A stretch of 64,000 nucleotides of DNA, taken from NCBI GenBank assembly GCA_037893225.1, contig JAZGUH010000753.1, positions 62,001 through 126,000 of the forward strand, written 5' to 3'. The notes under the pieces are model-generated. The model had not been told where the DNA came from. It did not search any database and saw only the letters and a list, made by a program, of their open reading frames with translations. This document shows positions 1 through 12,064 of the stretch, piece after piece. Each line of letters starts with the position of its first letter. Position 1 is the stretch's first letter. The position numbers and the translations under genes are program-made. The DNA is from Hippasteria phrygiana (lineage: Eukaryota; Echinodermata; Asteroidea; Valvatida; Goniasteridae).

Positions 1-232
1 TCTAAGAAGCCGCCGATAATTGCAACATGTAGCGCCAGATCTACGCTATCCATACATGTCAAAATTACTGAATTTGGTTGATATTTCATGCAATTGTGAA
101 TGAGTAAAGCAAGTCCATACCCCAGGGAATTTGACATGCATGGAGCAATAAATAGACGGTAACATGTACACAGATGTTGGCCGGAAAGAAAATAAACATT
201 GCGAGGTTTGACTTTTCTCCACAAGTGTTAAC
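1..232 (+). repeat. Reference monomer of the satellite (232 bp)
   Basis: This is the first complete unit in the phase used here; the phase itself is arbitrary. It has 92 G or C bases in 232 (about 40%) and seven CpG dinucleotides. Landmarks in order: the GC-rich start gccgccgat (10-18), a first acatgt palindrome near 25, agcgcc at 31-36, a BglII-type agatct at 37-42, a second acatgt near 54, an AT-rich stretch at 61-100, ccccaggg at 120-127, the octamer palindrome catgcatg at 135-142, a third acatgt near 163, ggccgg at 179-184, and gttaac near the end. It is a type A monomer (gacatg with agacgg) carrying ctacgct, caattgtg, actttt and gtgttaac. I do not recognise the sequence as a named satellite family. 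Confidence 0.95.
50..143. repeat. Intramonomer inverted repeat (14-bp arms) in type A monomers
   Basis: The left arm ccatacatgtcaaa (50-63) and the right arm tttgacatgcatgg (130-143) are reverse complements at 13 of 14 positions. They are separated by 66 bases, and with a one-base bulge the pairing could run two bases further. The right arm also contains the self-palindrome catgcatg. Every type A monomer shows this dyad. In type B monomers (gacaggc) and in the gacttgc and gacatga variants, the right arm carries an extra mismatch. A hairpin or cruciform, or a protein-binding dyad, is possible, but this is inference from base pairing alone. Confidence 0.6.
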
Positions 233-1856
233 TCTAAGAAGCCGCCGATAATTGCAACATGTAGCGCCAGATCTAAGCTATCCATACATGTCAAAATTAC
301 TGAATTTGGTTGATATTTCATGCAATTATGAATGAGTAAAGCAAGTCCATACCCCAGGGAATTTGACAGGCATGGAGCAATAAATAAAAGGTAATATGCA
401 CACAGATGTTGGCCGGAAAGAAAATAAACATTGCGAGGTTTGAATTTTCTCCACAAGTGTTAACTCTAAGAAGCCGCCGATAATTGCAACATGTAGCGCC
501 AGATCTAAGCTATCCATACATGTCAAAATTACTGTATTTGGTTGATATTTCATGCAATTGTGAATGAGTAAAGCAAGTCCATACCCCAGGGAATTTGACA
601 TGCATGGAGCAATAAATAGATGGTAACATGTACACAGGTGTTGGCCGGAAAGAAAATAAACATTGCGAGGTTTGAATTTTCTTCACAAGTTTTAACTCTA
701 AGAAGCCGCCGATAATTGCAACATGTAGCGCCAGATCTACGCTATCCATACATGTCAAAATTACTGAATTTGGTTGATATTTCATGCAATTATGAATGAG
801 TAAAGCAAGTCCATACCCCAGGGAATTTGACAGGCATGGAGCAATAAATAAAAGGTAATATGCACACAGATGTTGGCCGGAAAGAAAATAAACATTGCGA
901 GGTTTGAATTTTCTCCACAAGTGTTAACTCTAAGAAGCCGCCGATAATTGCAACATGTAGCGCCAGATCTAAGCTATCCATACATGTCAAAATTACTGTA
1001 TTTGGTTGATATTTCATGCAATTATGAATGAGTAAAGCAAGTCCATACCCCAGGGAATTTGACATGCATGGAGCAATAAATAGACGGTAAAATGTACACA
1101 GGTGTTGGCCGGAAAGAAAATAAACATTGCGAGGTTTGAATTTTCTTCACAAGTTTTAACTCTAAGAAGCCGACGATAATTGCAACATGTAGCGCCAGAT
1201 CTAAGCTATCCATACATGTCAAAATTACTGAATTTGGTTGATATTTCATGCAATTATGAATGAGTAAAGCAAGTCCATACCCCAGGGAATTTGACAGGCA
1301 TGGAGCAATAAATAAAAGGTAATATGCACACAGATGTTGGCCGGAAAGAAAATAAACATTGCGAGGTTTGAATTTTCTCCACAAGTGTTAACTCTAAGAA
1401 GCCGCCGATAATTGCAACATGTAGCGCCAGATCTAAGCTATCCATACATGTCAAAATTACTGTATTTGGTTGATATTTCATGCAATTATGAATGAGTAAA
1501 GCAAGTCCATACCCCAGGGAATTTGACATGCATGGAGCAATAAATAGACGGTAACATGTACACAGGTGTTGGCCGGAAAGAAAATAAACATTGCGAGGTT
1601 TGAATTTTCTTCACAAGTTTTAACTCTAAGAAGCCGACGATAATTGCAACATGTAGCGCCAGATCTAAGCTATCCATACATGTCAAAATTACTGAATTTG
1701 GTTGATATTTCATGCAATTATGAATGAGTAAAGCAAGTCCATACCCCAGGGAATTTGACATGCATGGAGCAATAAATAGACGGTAACATGTACACAGATG
1801 TTGGCCGGAAAGAAAATAAACATTGCGAGGTTTGACTTTTCTCCACAAGTGTTAAC

Positions 1857-2552
1857 TCTAAGAAGCCGCCGATGATTGCAACATGTAGCGCCAGATCTAA
1901 GCTATCCATACATGTCAAAATTACTGAATTTGGTTGATATTTCATGCAATTATGAATGAGTAAAGCAAGTCCATACCCCAGGGAATTTGACAGGCATGGA
2001 GCAATAAATAAAAGGTAACATGTACACAGATGTTGGCCGGAAAGAAAATAAACATTGCGAGGTTTGAATTTTCTCCACAAGTTTTAACTCTAAGAAGCCG
2101 CCGATAATTGCAACATGTAGCGCCAGATCTAAGCTATCCATACATGTCAAAATTACTGAATTTGGTTGATATTTCATGCAATTATGAATGAGTAAAGCAA
2201 GTCCATACCCCAGGGAATTTGACAGGCATGGAGCAATAAATAAAAGGTAATCTGCACACAGATGTTGGCCGGAAAGAAAATAAACATTGCGAGGTTTGAC
2301 TTTTCTCCACAAGTGTTAACTCTAAGAAGCCGCCGATAATTGCAACATGTAGCGCCAGATCTAAGCTATCCATACATGTCAAAATTACTGAATTTGGTTG
2401 ATATTTCATGCAATTATGAATGAGTAAAGCAAGTCCATACCCCAGGGAATTTGACATGCATGGAGCAATAAATAGACGGTAACATGTACACAGATGTTGG
2501 CCGGAAAGAAAATAAACATTACGAGGTTTGAATTTTCTCCACAAGTGTTAAC
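1857..2552. repeat. Internal trimer (monomers 9-11), repeated at 2785-3480
   Basis: Three successive monomers carry gatgattgc with type B aacatg, then type B aatctg with actttt, then type A with cattacgag. The same trio recurs 928 bases later at 2785-3480, with one monomer between. The trio is also found at 5337 and 6265 (second 15-mer copy), at 12297 and 14385, and at 8585 without the gatg variant. The 15-mer therefore contains an older 4-monomer duplication. Confidence 0.85.
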
Positions 2553-3480
2553 TCTAAGAAGCCGCCGATAATTGCTACATGTAGCGCCAGATCTACGCTA
2601 TCCATACATGTCAAAATTACTGAATTTGGTTGATATTTCATGCAATTGTGAATGAGTAAAGCAAGTCCATACCCCAGGGAATTTGACATGCATGGAGCAA
2701 TAAATAGACGGTAACATGTACACAGATGTTGGCCGGAAAGAAAATAAACATTGCGAGGTTTGACTTTTCTCCACAAGTGTTAACTCTAAGAAGCCGCCGA
2801 TGATTGCAACATGTAGCGCCAGATCTAAGCTATCCATACATGTCAAAATTACTGAATTTGGTTGATATTTCATGCAATTATGAATGAGTAAAGCAAGTCC
2901 ATACCCCAGGGAATTTGACAGGCATGGAGCAATAAATAAAAGGTAACATGTACACAGATGTTGGCCGGAAAGAAAATAAACATTGCGAGGTTTGAATTTT
3001 CTCCACAAGTTTTAACTCTAAGAAGCCGCCGATAATTGCAACATGTAGCGCCAGATCTAAGCTATCCATACATGTCAAAATTACTGAATTTGGTTGATAT
3101 TTCATGCAATTATGAATGAGTAAAGCAAGTCCATACCCCAGGGAATTTGACAGGCATGGAGCAATAAATAAAAGGTAATCTGCACACAGATGTTGGCCGG
3201 AAAGAAAATAAACATTGCGAGGTTTGACTTTTCTCCACAAGTGTTAACTCTAAGAAGCCGCCGATAATTGCAACATGTAGCGCCAGATCTAAGCTATCCA
3301 TACATGTCAAAATTACTGAATTTGGTTGATATTTCATGCAATTATGAATGAGTAAAGCAAGTCCATACCCCAGGGAATTTGACATGCATGGAGCAATAAA
3401 TAGACGGTAACATGTACACAGATGTTGGCCGGAAAGAAAATAAACATTACGAGGTTTGAATTTTCTCCACAAGTGTTAAC

Positions 3481-6400
3481 TCTAAGAAGCCGCCGATAAT
3501 TGCAACATGTAGCGCCAGATCTACGCTATCCATACATGTCAAAATTACTGAATTTGGTTGATATTTCATGCAATTGTGAATGAGTAAAGCAAGTCCATAC
3601 CCCAGGGAATTTGACATGCATGGAGCAATAAATAGACGGTAACATGTACACAGATGTTGGCCGGAAAGAAAATAAACATTGCGAGGTTTGACTTTTCTCC
3701 ACAAGTGTTAACTCTAAGAAGCCGCCGATAATTGCAACATGTAGCGCCAGATCTAAGCTATCCATACATGTCAAAATTACTGAATTTGGTTGATATTTCA
3801 TGCAATTATGAATGAGTAAAGCAAGTCCATACCCCAGGGAATTTGACAGGCATGGAGCAATAAATAAAAGGTAATATGCACACAGATGTTGGCCGGAAAG
3901 AAAATAAACATTGCGAGGTTTGAATTTTCTCCACAAGTGTTAACTCTAAGAAGCCGCCGATAATTGCAACATGTAGCGCCAGATCTAAGCTATCCATACA
4001 TGTCAAAATTACTGTATTTGGTTGATATTTCATGCAATTGTGAATGAGTAAAGCAAGTCCATACCCCAGGGAATTTGACATGCATGGAGCAATAAATAGA
4101 TGGTAACATGTACACAGGTGTTGGCCGGAAAGAAAATAAACATTGCGAGGTTTGAATTTTCTTCACAAGTTTTAACTCTAAGAAGCCGCCGATAATTGCA
4201 ACATGTAGCGCCAGATCTACGCTATCCATACATGTCAAAATTACTGAATTTGGTTGATATTTCATGCAATTATGAATGAGTAAAGCAAGTCCATACCCCA
4301 GGGAATTTGACAGGCATGGAGCAATAAATAAAAGGTAATATGCACACAGATGTTGGCCGGAAAGAAAATAAACATTGCGAGGTTTGAATTTTCTCCACAA
4401 GTGTTAACTCTAAGAAGCCGCCGATAATTGCAACATGTAGCGCCAGATCTAAGCTATCCATACATGTCAAAATTACTGTATTTGGTTGATATTTCATGCA
4501 ATTATGAATGAGTAAAGCAAGTCCATACCCCAGGGAATTTGACATGCATGGAGCAATAAATAGACGGTAAAATGTACACAGGTGTTGGCCGGAAAGAAAA
4601 TAAACATTGCGAGGTTTGAATTTTCTTCACAAGTTTTAACTCTAAGAAGCCGACGATAATTGCAACATGTAGCGCCAGATCTAAGCTATCCATACATGTC
4701 AAAATTACTGAATTTGGTTGATATTTCATGCAATTATGAATGAGTAAAGCAAGTCCATACCCCAGGGAATTTGACAGGCATGGAGCAATAAATAAAAGGT
4801 AATATGCACACAGATGTTGGCCGGAAAGAAAATAAACATTGCGAGGTTTGAATTTTCTCCACAAGTGTTAACTCTAAGAAGCCGCCGATAATTGCAACAT
4901 GTAGCGCCAGATCTAAGCTATCCATACATGTCAAAATTACTGTATTTGGTTGATATTTCATGCAATTATGAATGAGTAAAGCAAGTCCATACCCCAGGGA
5001 ATTTGACATGCATGGAGCAATAAATAGACGGTAACATGTACACAGGTGTTGGCCGGAAAGAAAATAAACATTGCGAGGTTTGAATTTTCTTCACAAGTTT
5101 TAACTCTAAGAAGCCGACGATAATTGCAACATGTAGCGCCAGATCTAAGCTATCCATACATGTCAAAATTACTGAATTTGGTTGATATTTCATGCAATTA
5201 TGAATGAGTAAAGCAAGTCCATACCCCAGGGAATTTGACATGCATGGAGCAATAAATAGACGGTAACATGTACACAGATGTTGGCCGGAAAGAAAATAAA
5301 CATTGCGAGGTTTGACTTTTCTCCACAAGTGTTAACTCTAAGAAGCCGCCGATGATTGCAACATGTAGCGCCAGATCTAAGCTATCCATACATGTCAAAA
5401 TTACTGAATTTGGTTGATATTTCATGCAATTATGAATGAGTAAAGCAAGTCCATACCCCAGGGAATTTGACAGGCATGGAGCAATAAATAAAAGGTAACA
5501 TGTACACAGATGTTGGCCGGAAAGAAAATAAACATTGCGAGGTTTGAATTTTCTCCACAAGTTTTAACTCTAAGAAGCCGCCGATAATTGCAACATGTAG
5601 CGCCAGATCTAAGCTATCCATACATGTCAAAATTACTGAATTTGGTTGATATTTCATGCAATTATGAATGAGTAAAGCAAGTCCATACCCCAGGGAATTT
5701 GACAGGCATGGAGCAATAAATAAAAGGTAATCTGCACACAGATGTTGGCCGGAAAGAAAATAAACATTGCGAGGTTTGACTTTTCTCCACAAGTGTTAAC
5801 TCTAAGAAGCCGCCGATAATTGCAACATGTAGCGCCAGATCTAAGCTATCCATACATGTCAAAATTACTGAATTTGGTTGATATTTCATGCAATTATGAA
5901 TGAGTAAAGCAAGTCCATACCCCAGGGAATTTGACATGCATGGAGCAATAAATAGACGGTAACATGTACACAGATGTTGGCCGGAAAGAAAATAAACATT
6001 ACGAGGTTTGAATTTTCTCCACAAGTGTTAACTCTAAGAAGCCGCCGATAATTGCTACATGTAGCGCCAGATCTACGCTATCCATACATGTCAAAATTAC
6101 TGAATTTGGTTGATATTTCATGCAATTGTGAATGAGTAAAGCAAGTCCATACCCCAGGGAATTTGACATGCATGGAGCAATAAATAGACGGTAACATGTA
6201 CACAGATGTTGGCCGGAAAGAAAATAAACATTGCGAGGTTTGACTTTTCTCCACAAGTGTTAACTCTAAGAAGCCGCCGATGATTGCAACATGTAGCGCC
6301 AGATCTAAGCTATCCATACATGTCAAAATTACTGAATTTGGTTGATATTTCATGCAATTATGAATGAGTAAAGCAAGTCCATACCCCAGGGAATTTGACA

Positions 6401-6960
6401 GGCATGGAGCAATAAATAAAAGGTAACATGTACACAGATGTTGGCCGGAAAGAAAATAAACATTGCGAGGTTTGAATTTTCTCCACAAGTTTTAACTCTA
6501 AGAAGCCGCCGATAATTGCAACATGTAGCGCCAGATCTAAGCTATCCATACATGTCAAAATTACTGAATTTGGTTGATATTTCATGCAATTATGAATGAG
6601 TAAAGCAAGTCCATACCCCAGGGAATTTGACAGGCATGGAGCAATAAATAAAAGGTAATCTGCACACAGATGTTGGCCGGAAAGAAAATAAACATTGCGA
6701 GGTTTGACTTTTCTCCACAAGTGTTAACTCTAAGAAGCCGCCGATAATTGCAACATGTAGCGCCAGATCTAAGCTATCCATACATGTCAAAATTACTGAA
6801 TTTGGTTGATATTTCATGCAATTATGAATGAGTAAAGCAAGTCCATACCCCAGGGAATTTGACATGCATGGAGCAATAAATAGACGGTAACATGTACACA
6901 GATGTTGGCCGGAAAGAAAATAAACATTACGAGGTTTGAATTTTCTCCACAAGTGTTAAC
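3481..6960. repeat. 15-monomer higher-order repeat, copy 2 (3480 bp)
   Basis: This is a second copy of 1-3480, displaced by exactly 15 x 232 bases. At every stretch I compared, including the private variants (agatgg near 4100, ggtaaaatg near 4570, attgctac near 6053), the two copies read the same. That implies a very recent duplication, or a duplication in the assembly. A third start at 6961 shows the same leading monomers but then departs. Confidence 0.9.
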
Positions 6961-9280
6961 TCTAAGAAGCCGCCGATAATTGCAACATGTAGCGCCAGAT
7001 CTACGCTATCCATACATGTCAAAGTTACTGAATTTGGTTGATATTTCATGCAATTGTGAATGAGTAAAGCAAGTCCATACCCCAGGGAATTTGACATGCA
7101 TGGAGCAATAAATAGACGGTAACATGTACACAGATGTTGGCCGGAAAGAAAATAAACATTGCGAGGTTTGACTTTTCTCCACAAGTGTTAACTCTAAGAA
7201 GCCGCCGATAATTGCAACATGTAGCGCCAGATCTAAGCTATCCATACATGTCAAAATTACTGAATTTGGTTGATATTTCATGCAATTATGAATGAGTAAA
7301 GCAAGTCCATACCCCAGGGAATTTGACAGGCATGGAGCAATAAATAAAAGGTAATATGCACACAGATGTTGGCCGGAAAGAAAATAAACATTGCGAGGTT
7401 TGAATTTTCTCCACAAGTGTTAACTCTAAGAAGCCGCCGATAATTGCAACATGTAGCGCCAGATCTAAGCTATCCATACATGTCAAAATTACTGTATTTG
7501 GTTGATATTTCATGCAATTGTGAATGAGTAAAGCAAGTCCATACCCCAGGGAATTTGACATGCATGGAGCAATAAATAGACGGTAACATGTACACAGGTG
7601 TTGGCCGGAAAGAAAATAAACATTGCGAGGTTTGAATTTTCTTCACAAGTTTTAACTCTAAGAAGCCGCCGATAATTGCAACATGTAGCGCCAGATCTAC
7701 GCTATCCATACATGTCAAAATTACTGAATTTGGTTGATATTTCATGCAATTATGAATGAGTAAAGCAAGTCCATACCCCAGGGAATTTGACAGGCATGGA
7801 GCAATAAATAAAAGGTAATATGCACACAGATGTTGGCCGGAAAGAAAATAAACATTGCGAGGTTTGAATTTTCTCCACAAGTGTTAACTCTAAGAAGCCG
7901 CCGATAATTGCAACATGTAGCGCCAGATCTAAGCTATCCATACATGTCAAAATTACTGTATTTGGTTGATATTTCATGCAATTATGAATGAGTAAAGCAA
8001 GTCCATACCCCAGGGAATTTGACATGCATGGAGCAATAAATAGACGGTAACATGTACACAGGTGTTGGCCGGAAAGAAAATAAACATTGCGAGGTTTGAA
8101 TTTTCTCCACAAGTTTTAACTCTAAGAAGCCGACGATAATTGCAACATGTAGCGCCAGATCTAAGCTATCCATACATGTCAAAATTACTGAATTTGGTTG
8201 ATATTTCATGCAATTATGAATGAGTAAAGCAAGTCCATACCCCAGGGAATTTGACATGCATGGAGCAATAAATAGACGGTAACATGTACACAGATGTTGG
8301 CCGGAAAGAAAATAAACATTGCGAGGTTTGACTTTTCTCCACAAGTGTTAACTCTAAGAAGCCGCCGATAATTGCAACATGTAGCGCCAGATCTAAGCTA
8401 TCCATACATGTCAAAATTACTGAATTTGGTTGATATTTCATGCAATTGTGAATGAGTAAAGCAAGTCCATACCCCAGGGAATTTGACATGCATGGAGCAA
8501 TAAATAGACGGTAACATGTACACAGATGTTGGCCGGAAAGAAAATAAACATTGCGAGGTTTGAATTTTCTCCACAAGTTTTAACTCTAAGAAGCCGCCGA
8601 TAATTGCAACATGTAGCGCCAGATCTAAGCTATCCATACATGTCAAAATTACTGAATTTGGTTGATATTTCATGCAATTATGAATGAGTAAAGCAAGTCC
8701 ATACCCCAGGGAATTTGACAGGCATGGAGCAATAAATAAAAGGTAACATGTACACAGATGTTGGCCGGAAAGAAAATAAACATTGCGAGGTTTGAATTTT
8801 CTCCACAAGTTTTAACTCTAAGAAGCCGCCGATAATTGCAACATGTAGCGCCAGATCTAAGCTATCCATACATGTCAAAATTACTGAATTTGGTTGATAT
8901 TTCATGCAATTATGAATGAGTAAAGCAAGTCCATACCCCAGGGAATTTGACAGGCATGGAGCAATAAATAAAAGGTAATCTGCACACAGATGTTGGCCGG
9001 AAAGAAAATAAACATTGCGAGGTTTGACTTTTCTCCACAAGTGTTAACTCTAAGAAGCCGCCGATAATTGCAACATGTAGCGCCAGATCTAAGCTATCCA
9101 TACATGTCAAAATTACTGAATTTGGTTGATATTTCATGCAATTATGAATGAGTAAAGCAAGTCCATACCCCAGGGAATTTGACATGCATGGAGCAATAAA
9201 TAGACGGTAACATGTACACAGATGTTGGCCGGAAAGAAAATAAACATTACGAGGTTTGAATTTTCTCCACAAGTGTTAAC
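6961..9280. repeat. 10-monomer higher-order repeat, copy 1 (2320 bp)
   Basis: This decamer starts like the 15-mer (monomers 1-5), then jumps to a gccgacgat type A monomer like monomer 8, an extra caattgtg/gttttaac monomer at 8353, and monomers resembling 9, 10 and 11. Compared with the 15-mer it lacks monomers 6-7 and 12-15 and gains one. A private aaagttactg near 7021-7030 recurs at 9341-9350, exactly 2320 bases later, which ties the two decamer copies together and separates them from the 15-mer copies (aaaattactg). Confidence 0.88.
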
Positions 9281-10904
9281 TCTAAGAAGCCGCCGATAAT
9301 TGCAACATGTAGCGCCAGATCTACGCTATCCATACATGTCAAAGTTACTGAATTTGGTTGATATTTCATGCAATTGTGAATGAGTAAAGCAAGTCCATAC
9401 CCCAGGGAATTTGACATGCATGGAGCAATAAATAGACGGTAACATGTACACAGATGTTGGCCGGAAAGAAAATAAACATTGCGAGGTTTGACTTTTCTCC
9501 ACAAGTGTTAACTCTAAGAAGCCGCCGATAATTGCAACATGTAGCGCCAGATCTAAGCTATCCATACATGTCAAAATTACTGAATTTGGTTGATATTTCA
9601 TGCAATTATGAATGAGTAAAGCAAGTCCATACCCCAGGGAATTTGACAGGCATGGAGCAATAAATAAAAGGTAATATGCACACAGATGTTGGCCGGAAAG
9701 AAAATAAACATTGCGAGGTTTGAATTTTCTCCACAAGTGTTAACTCTAAGAAGCCGCCGATAATTGCAACATGTAGCGCCAGATCTAAGCTATCCATACA
9801 TGTCAAAATTACTGTATTTGGTTGATATTTCATGCAATTGTGAATGAGTAAAGCAAGTCCATACCCCAGGGAATTTGACATGCATGGAGCAATAAATAGA
9901 CGGTAACATGTACACAGGTGTTGGCCGGAAAGAAAATAAACATTGCGAGGTTTGAATTTTCTTCACAAGTTTTAACTCTAAGAAGCCGCCGATAATTGCA
10001 ACATGTAGCGCCAGATCTACGCTATCCATACATGTCAAAATTACTGAATTTGGTTGATATTTCATGCAATTATGAATGAGTAAAGCAAGTCCATACCCCA
10101 GGGAATTTGACAGGCATGGAGCAATAAATAAAAGGTAATATGCACACAGATGTTGGCCGGAAAGAAAATAAACATTGCGAGGTTTGAATTTTCTCCACAA
10201 GTGTTAACTCTAAGAAGCCGCCGATAATTGCAACATGTAGCGCCAGATCTAAGCTATCCATACATGTCAAAATTACTGTATTTGGTTGATATTTCATGCA
10301 ATTATGAATGAGTAAAGCAAGTCCATACCCCAGGGAATTTGACATGCATGGAGCAATAAATAGACGGTAACATGTACACAGGTGTTGGCCGGAAAGAAAA
10401 TAAACATTGCGAGGTTTGAATTTTCTCCACAAGTTTTAACTCTAAGAAGCCGACGATAATTGCAACATGTAGCGCCAGATCTAAGCTATCCATACATGTC
10501 AAAATTACTGAATTTGGTTGATATTTCATGCAATTATGAATGAGTAAAGCAAGTCCATACCCCAGGGAATTTGACATGCATGGAGCAATAAATAGACGGT
10601 AACATGTACACAGATGTTGGCCGGAAAGAAAATAAACATTGCGAGGTTTGACTTTTCTCCACAAGTGTTAACTCTAAGAAGCCGCCGATAATTGCAACAT
10701 GTAGCGCCAGATCTAAGCTATCCATACATGTCAAAATTACTGAATTTGGTTGATATTTCATGCAATTGTGAATGAGTAAAGCAAGTCCATACCCCAGGGA
10801 ATTTGACATGCATGGAGCAATAAATAGACGGTAACATGTACACAGATGTTGGCCGGAAAGAAAATAAACATTGCGAGGTTTGAATTTTCTCCACAAGTTT
10901 TAAC
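9281..10904. repeat. 10-monomer higher-order repeat, copy 2 (partial, seven monomers)
   Basis: Seven monomers follow copy 1 at an offset of 2320, including the shared aaagttactg. The next monomer (10905) carries ctacgct with actttt, where copy 1 has ctaagct with type B. Here the decamer gives way to the tetramer pattern. Confidence 0.85.
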
Positions 10905-11832
10905 TCTAAGAAGCCGCCGATAATTGCAACATGTAGCGCCAGATCTACGCTATCCATACATGTCAAAATTACTGAATTTGGTTGATATTTCATGCAATTA
11001 TGAATGAGTAAAGCAAGTCCATACCCCAGGGAATTTGACATGCATGGAGCAATAAATAGACGGTAACATGTACACAGATGTTGGCCGGAAAGAAAATAAA
11101 CATTGCGAGGTTTGACTTTTCTCCACAAGTGTTAACTCTAAGAAGCCGCCGATAATTGCAACATGTAGCGCCAGATCTAAGCTATCCATACATGTCAAAA
11201 TTACTGAATTTGGTTGATATTTCATGCAATTATGAATGAGTAAAGCAAGTCCATACCCCAGGGAATTTGACAGGCATGGAGCAATAAATAAAAGGTAATA
11301 TGCACACAGATGTTGGCCGGAAAGAAAATAAACATTGCGAGGTTTGAATTTTCTCCACAAGTGTTAACTCTAAGAAGCCGCCGATAATTGCAACATGTAG
11401 CGCCAGATCTAAGCTATCCATACATGTCAAAATTACTGTATTTGGTTGATATTTCATGCAATTATGAATGAGTAAAGCAAGTCCATACCCCAGGGAATTT
11501 GACATGCATGGAGCAATAAATAGACGGTAACATGTACACAGATGTTGGCCGGAAAGAAAATAAACATTGCGAGGTTTGAATTTTCTCCACAAGTGTTAAC
11601 TCTAAGAAGCCGCCGATAATTGCAACATGTAGCGCCAGATCTAAGCTATCCATACATGTCAAAATTACTGAATTTGGTTGATATTTCATGCAATTGTGAA
11701 TGAGTAAAGCAAGTCCATACCCCAGGGAATTTGACATGCATGGAGCAATAAATAGACGGTAACATGTACACAGATGTTGGCCGGAAAGAAAATAAACATT
11801 GCGAGGTTTGAATTTTCTCCACAAGTTTTAAC
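10905..11832. repeat. 4-monomer higher-order repeat (928 bp), first clear copy
   Basis: The order is T1 (ctacgct, type A, actttt, gtgttaac), T2 (type B, aatatg, aatttt), T3 (ctgtattt, type A, cagatg, gtgttaac) and T4 (caattgtg, type A, gttttaac). The same four-monomer succession is found tandemly at 17633, 27841 and 32481, and once at 23897-24824 out of register (T4, T1, T2, T3). Confidence 0.85.
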
Positions 11833-12064
11833 TCTAAGAAGCCGCCGATAATTGCAACATGTAGCGCCAGATCTACGCTATCCATACATGTCAAAATTAC
11901 TGAATTTGGTTGATATTTCATGCAATTATGAATGAGTAAAGCAAGTCCATACCCCAGGGAATTTGACATGCATGGAGCAATAAATAAAAGGTAATATGCA
12001 CACAGATGTTGGCCGGAAAGAAAATAAACATTGCGAGGTTTGAATTTTCTCCACAAGTGTTAAC
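11833..12064. repeat. Hybrid monomer, left half type A (T1), right half type B (T2)
   Basis: The left half has ctacgct and gacatgc, as in T1. From about 11983 the right half is aaaagg with aatatgcac and aatttt, as in T2. The switch lies in the roughly 15 bases of common sequence between the two diagnostic sites. It looks like a recombination product between neighbouring T1 and T2 monomers. Confidence 0.75.

Larger units (their letters stand above)
1..3480. repeat. 15-monomer higher-order repeat, copy 1 (3480 bp)
   Basis: Fifteen monomers form a unit that recurs at 3481 with the same succession of variants. Private variants are repeated at the same offset: agatgg near 620 (elsewhere agacgg), ggtaaaatg near 1090, gatgattgc near 1872, attgctac near 2573 and cattacgag near 2518. 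The order is ctacgct/actttt (monomer 1), type B aatatg (2), ctgtattt with caggtg and cttcac (3), type B (4), caggtg (5), gccgacgat type B (6), caggtg (7), gccgacgat type A (8), then gatgattgc, aatctg and cattac monomers (9-11). Monomer 12 resembles monomer 1, and monomers 13-15 repeat 9-11. Confidence 0.92.

Noticed and set aside
131..156. Bacterial-type promoter starting at ttgaca
   Set aside because: No convincing -10 element occurs at 16-18 bases, no gene follows, and the context is a eukaryotic-type satellite.
172..200. CENP-B box in the segment gttggccggaaag
   Set aside because: It looks superficially like the GTTGGAA part of a CENP-B box, but the essential TTCG and CGGG positions are not present on either strand at the correct spacing.
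201..220. RNA polymerase III B-box (gaggtttgaatttt) suggesting a tRNA-derived repeat
   Set aside because: Similarity to GGTTCGANTCC covers only about eight of ten fixed positions. No acceptable A-box lies upstream, and no tRNA-like fold is seen.
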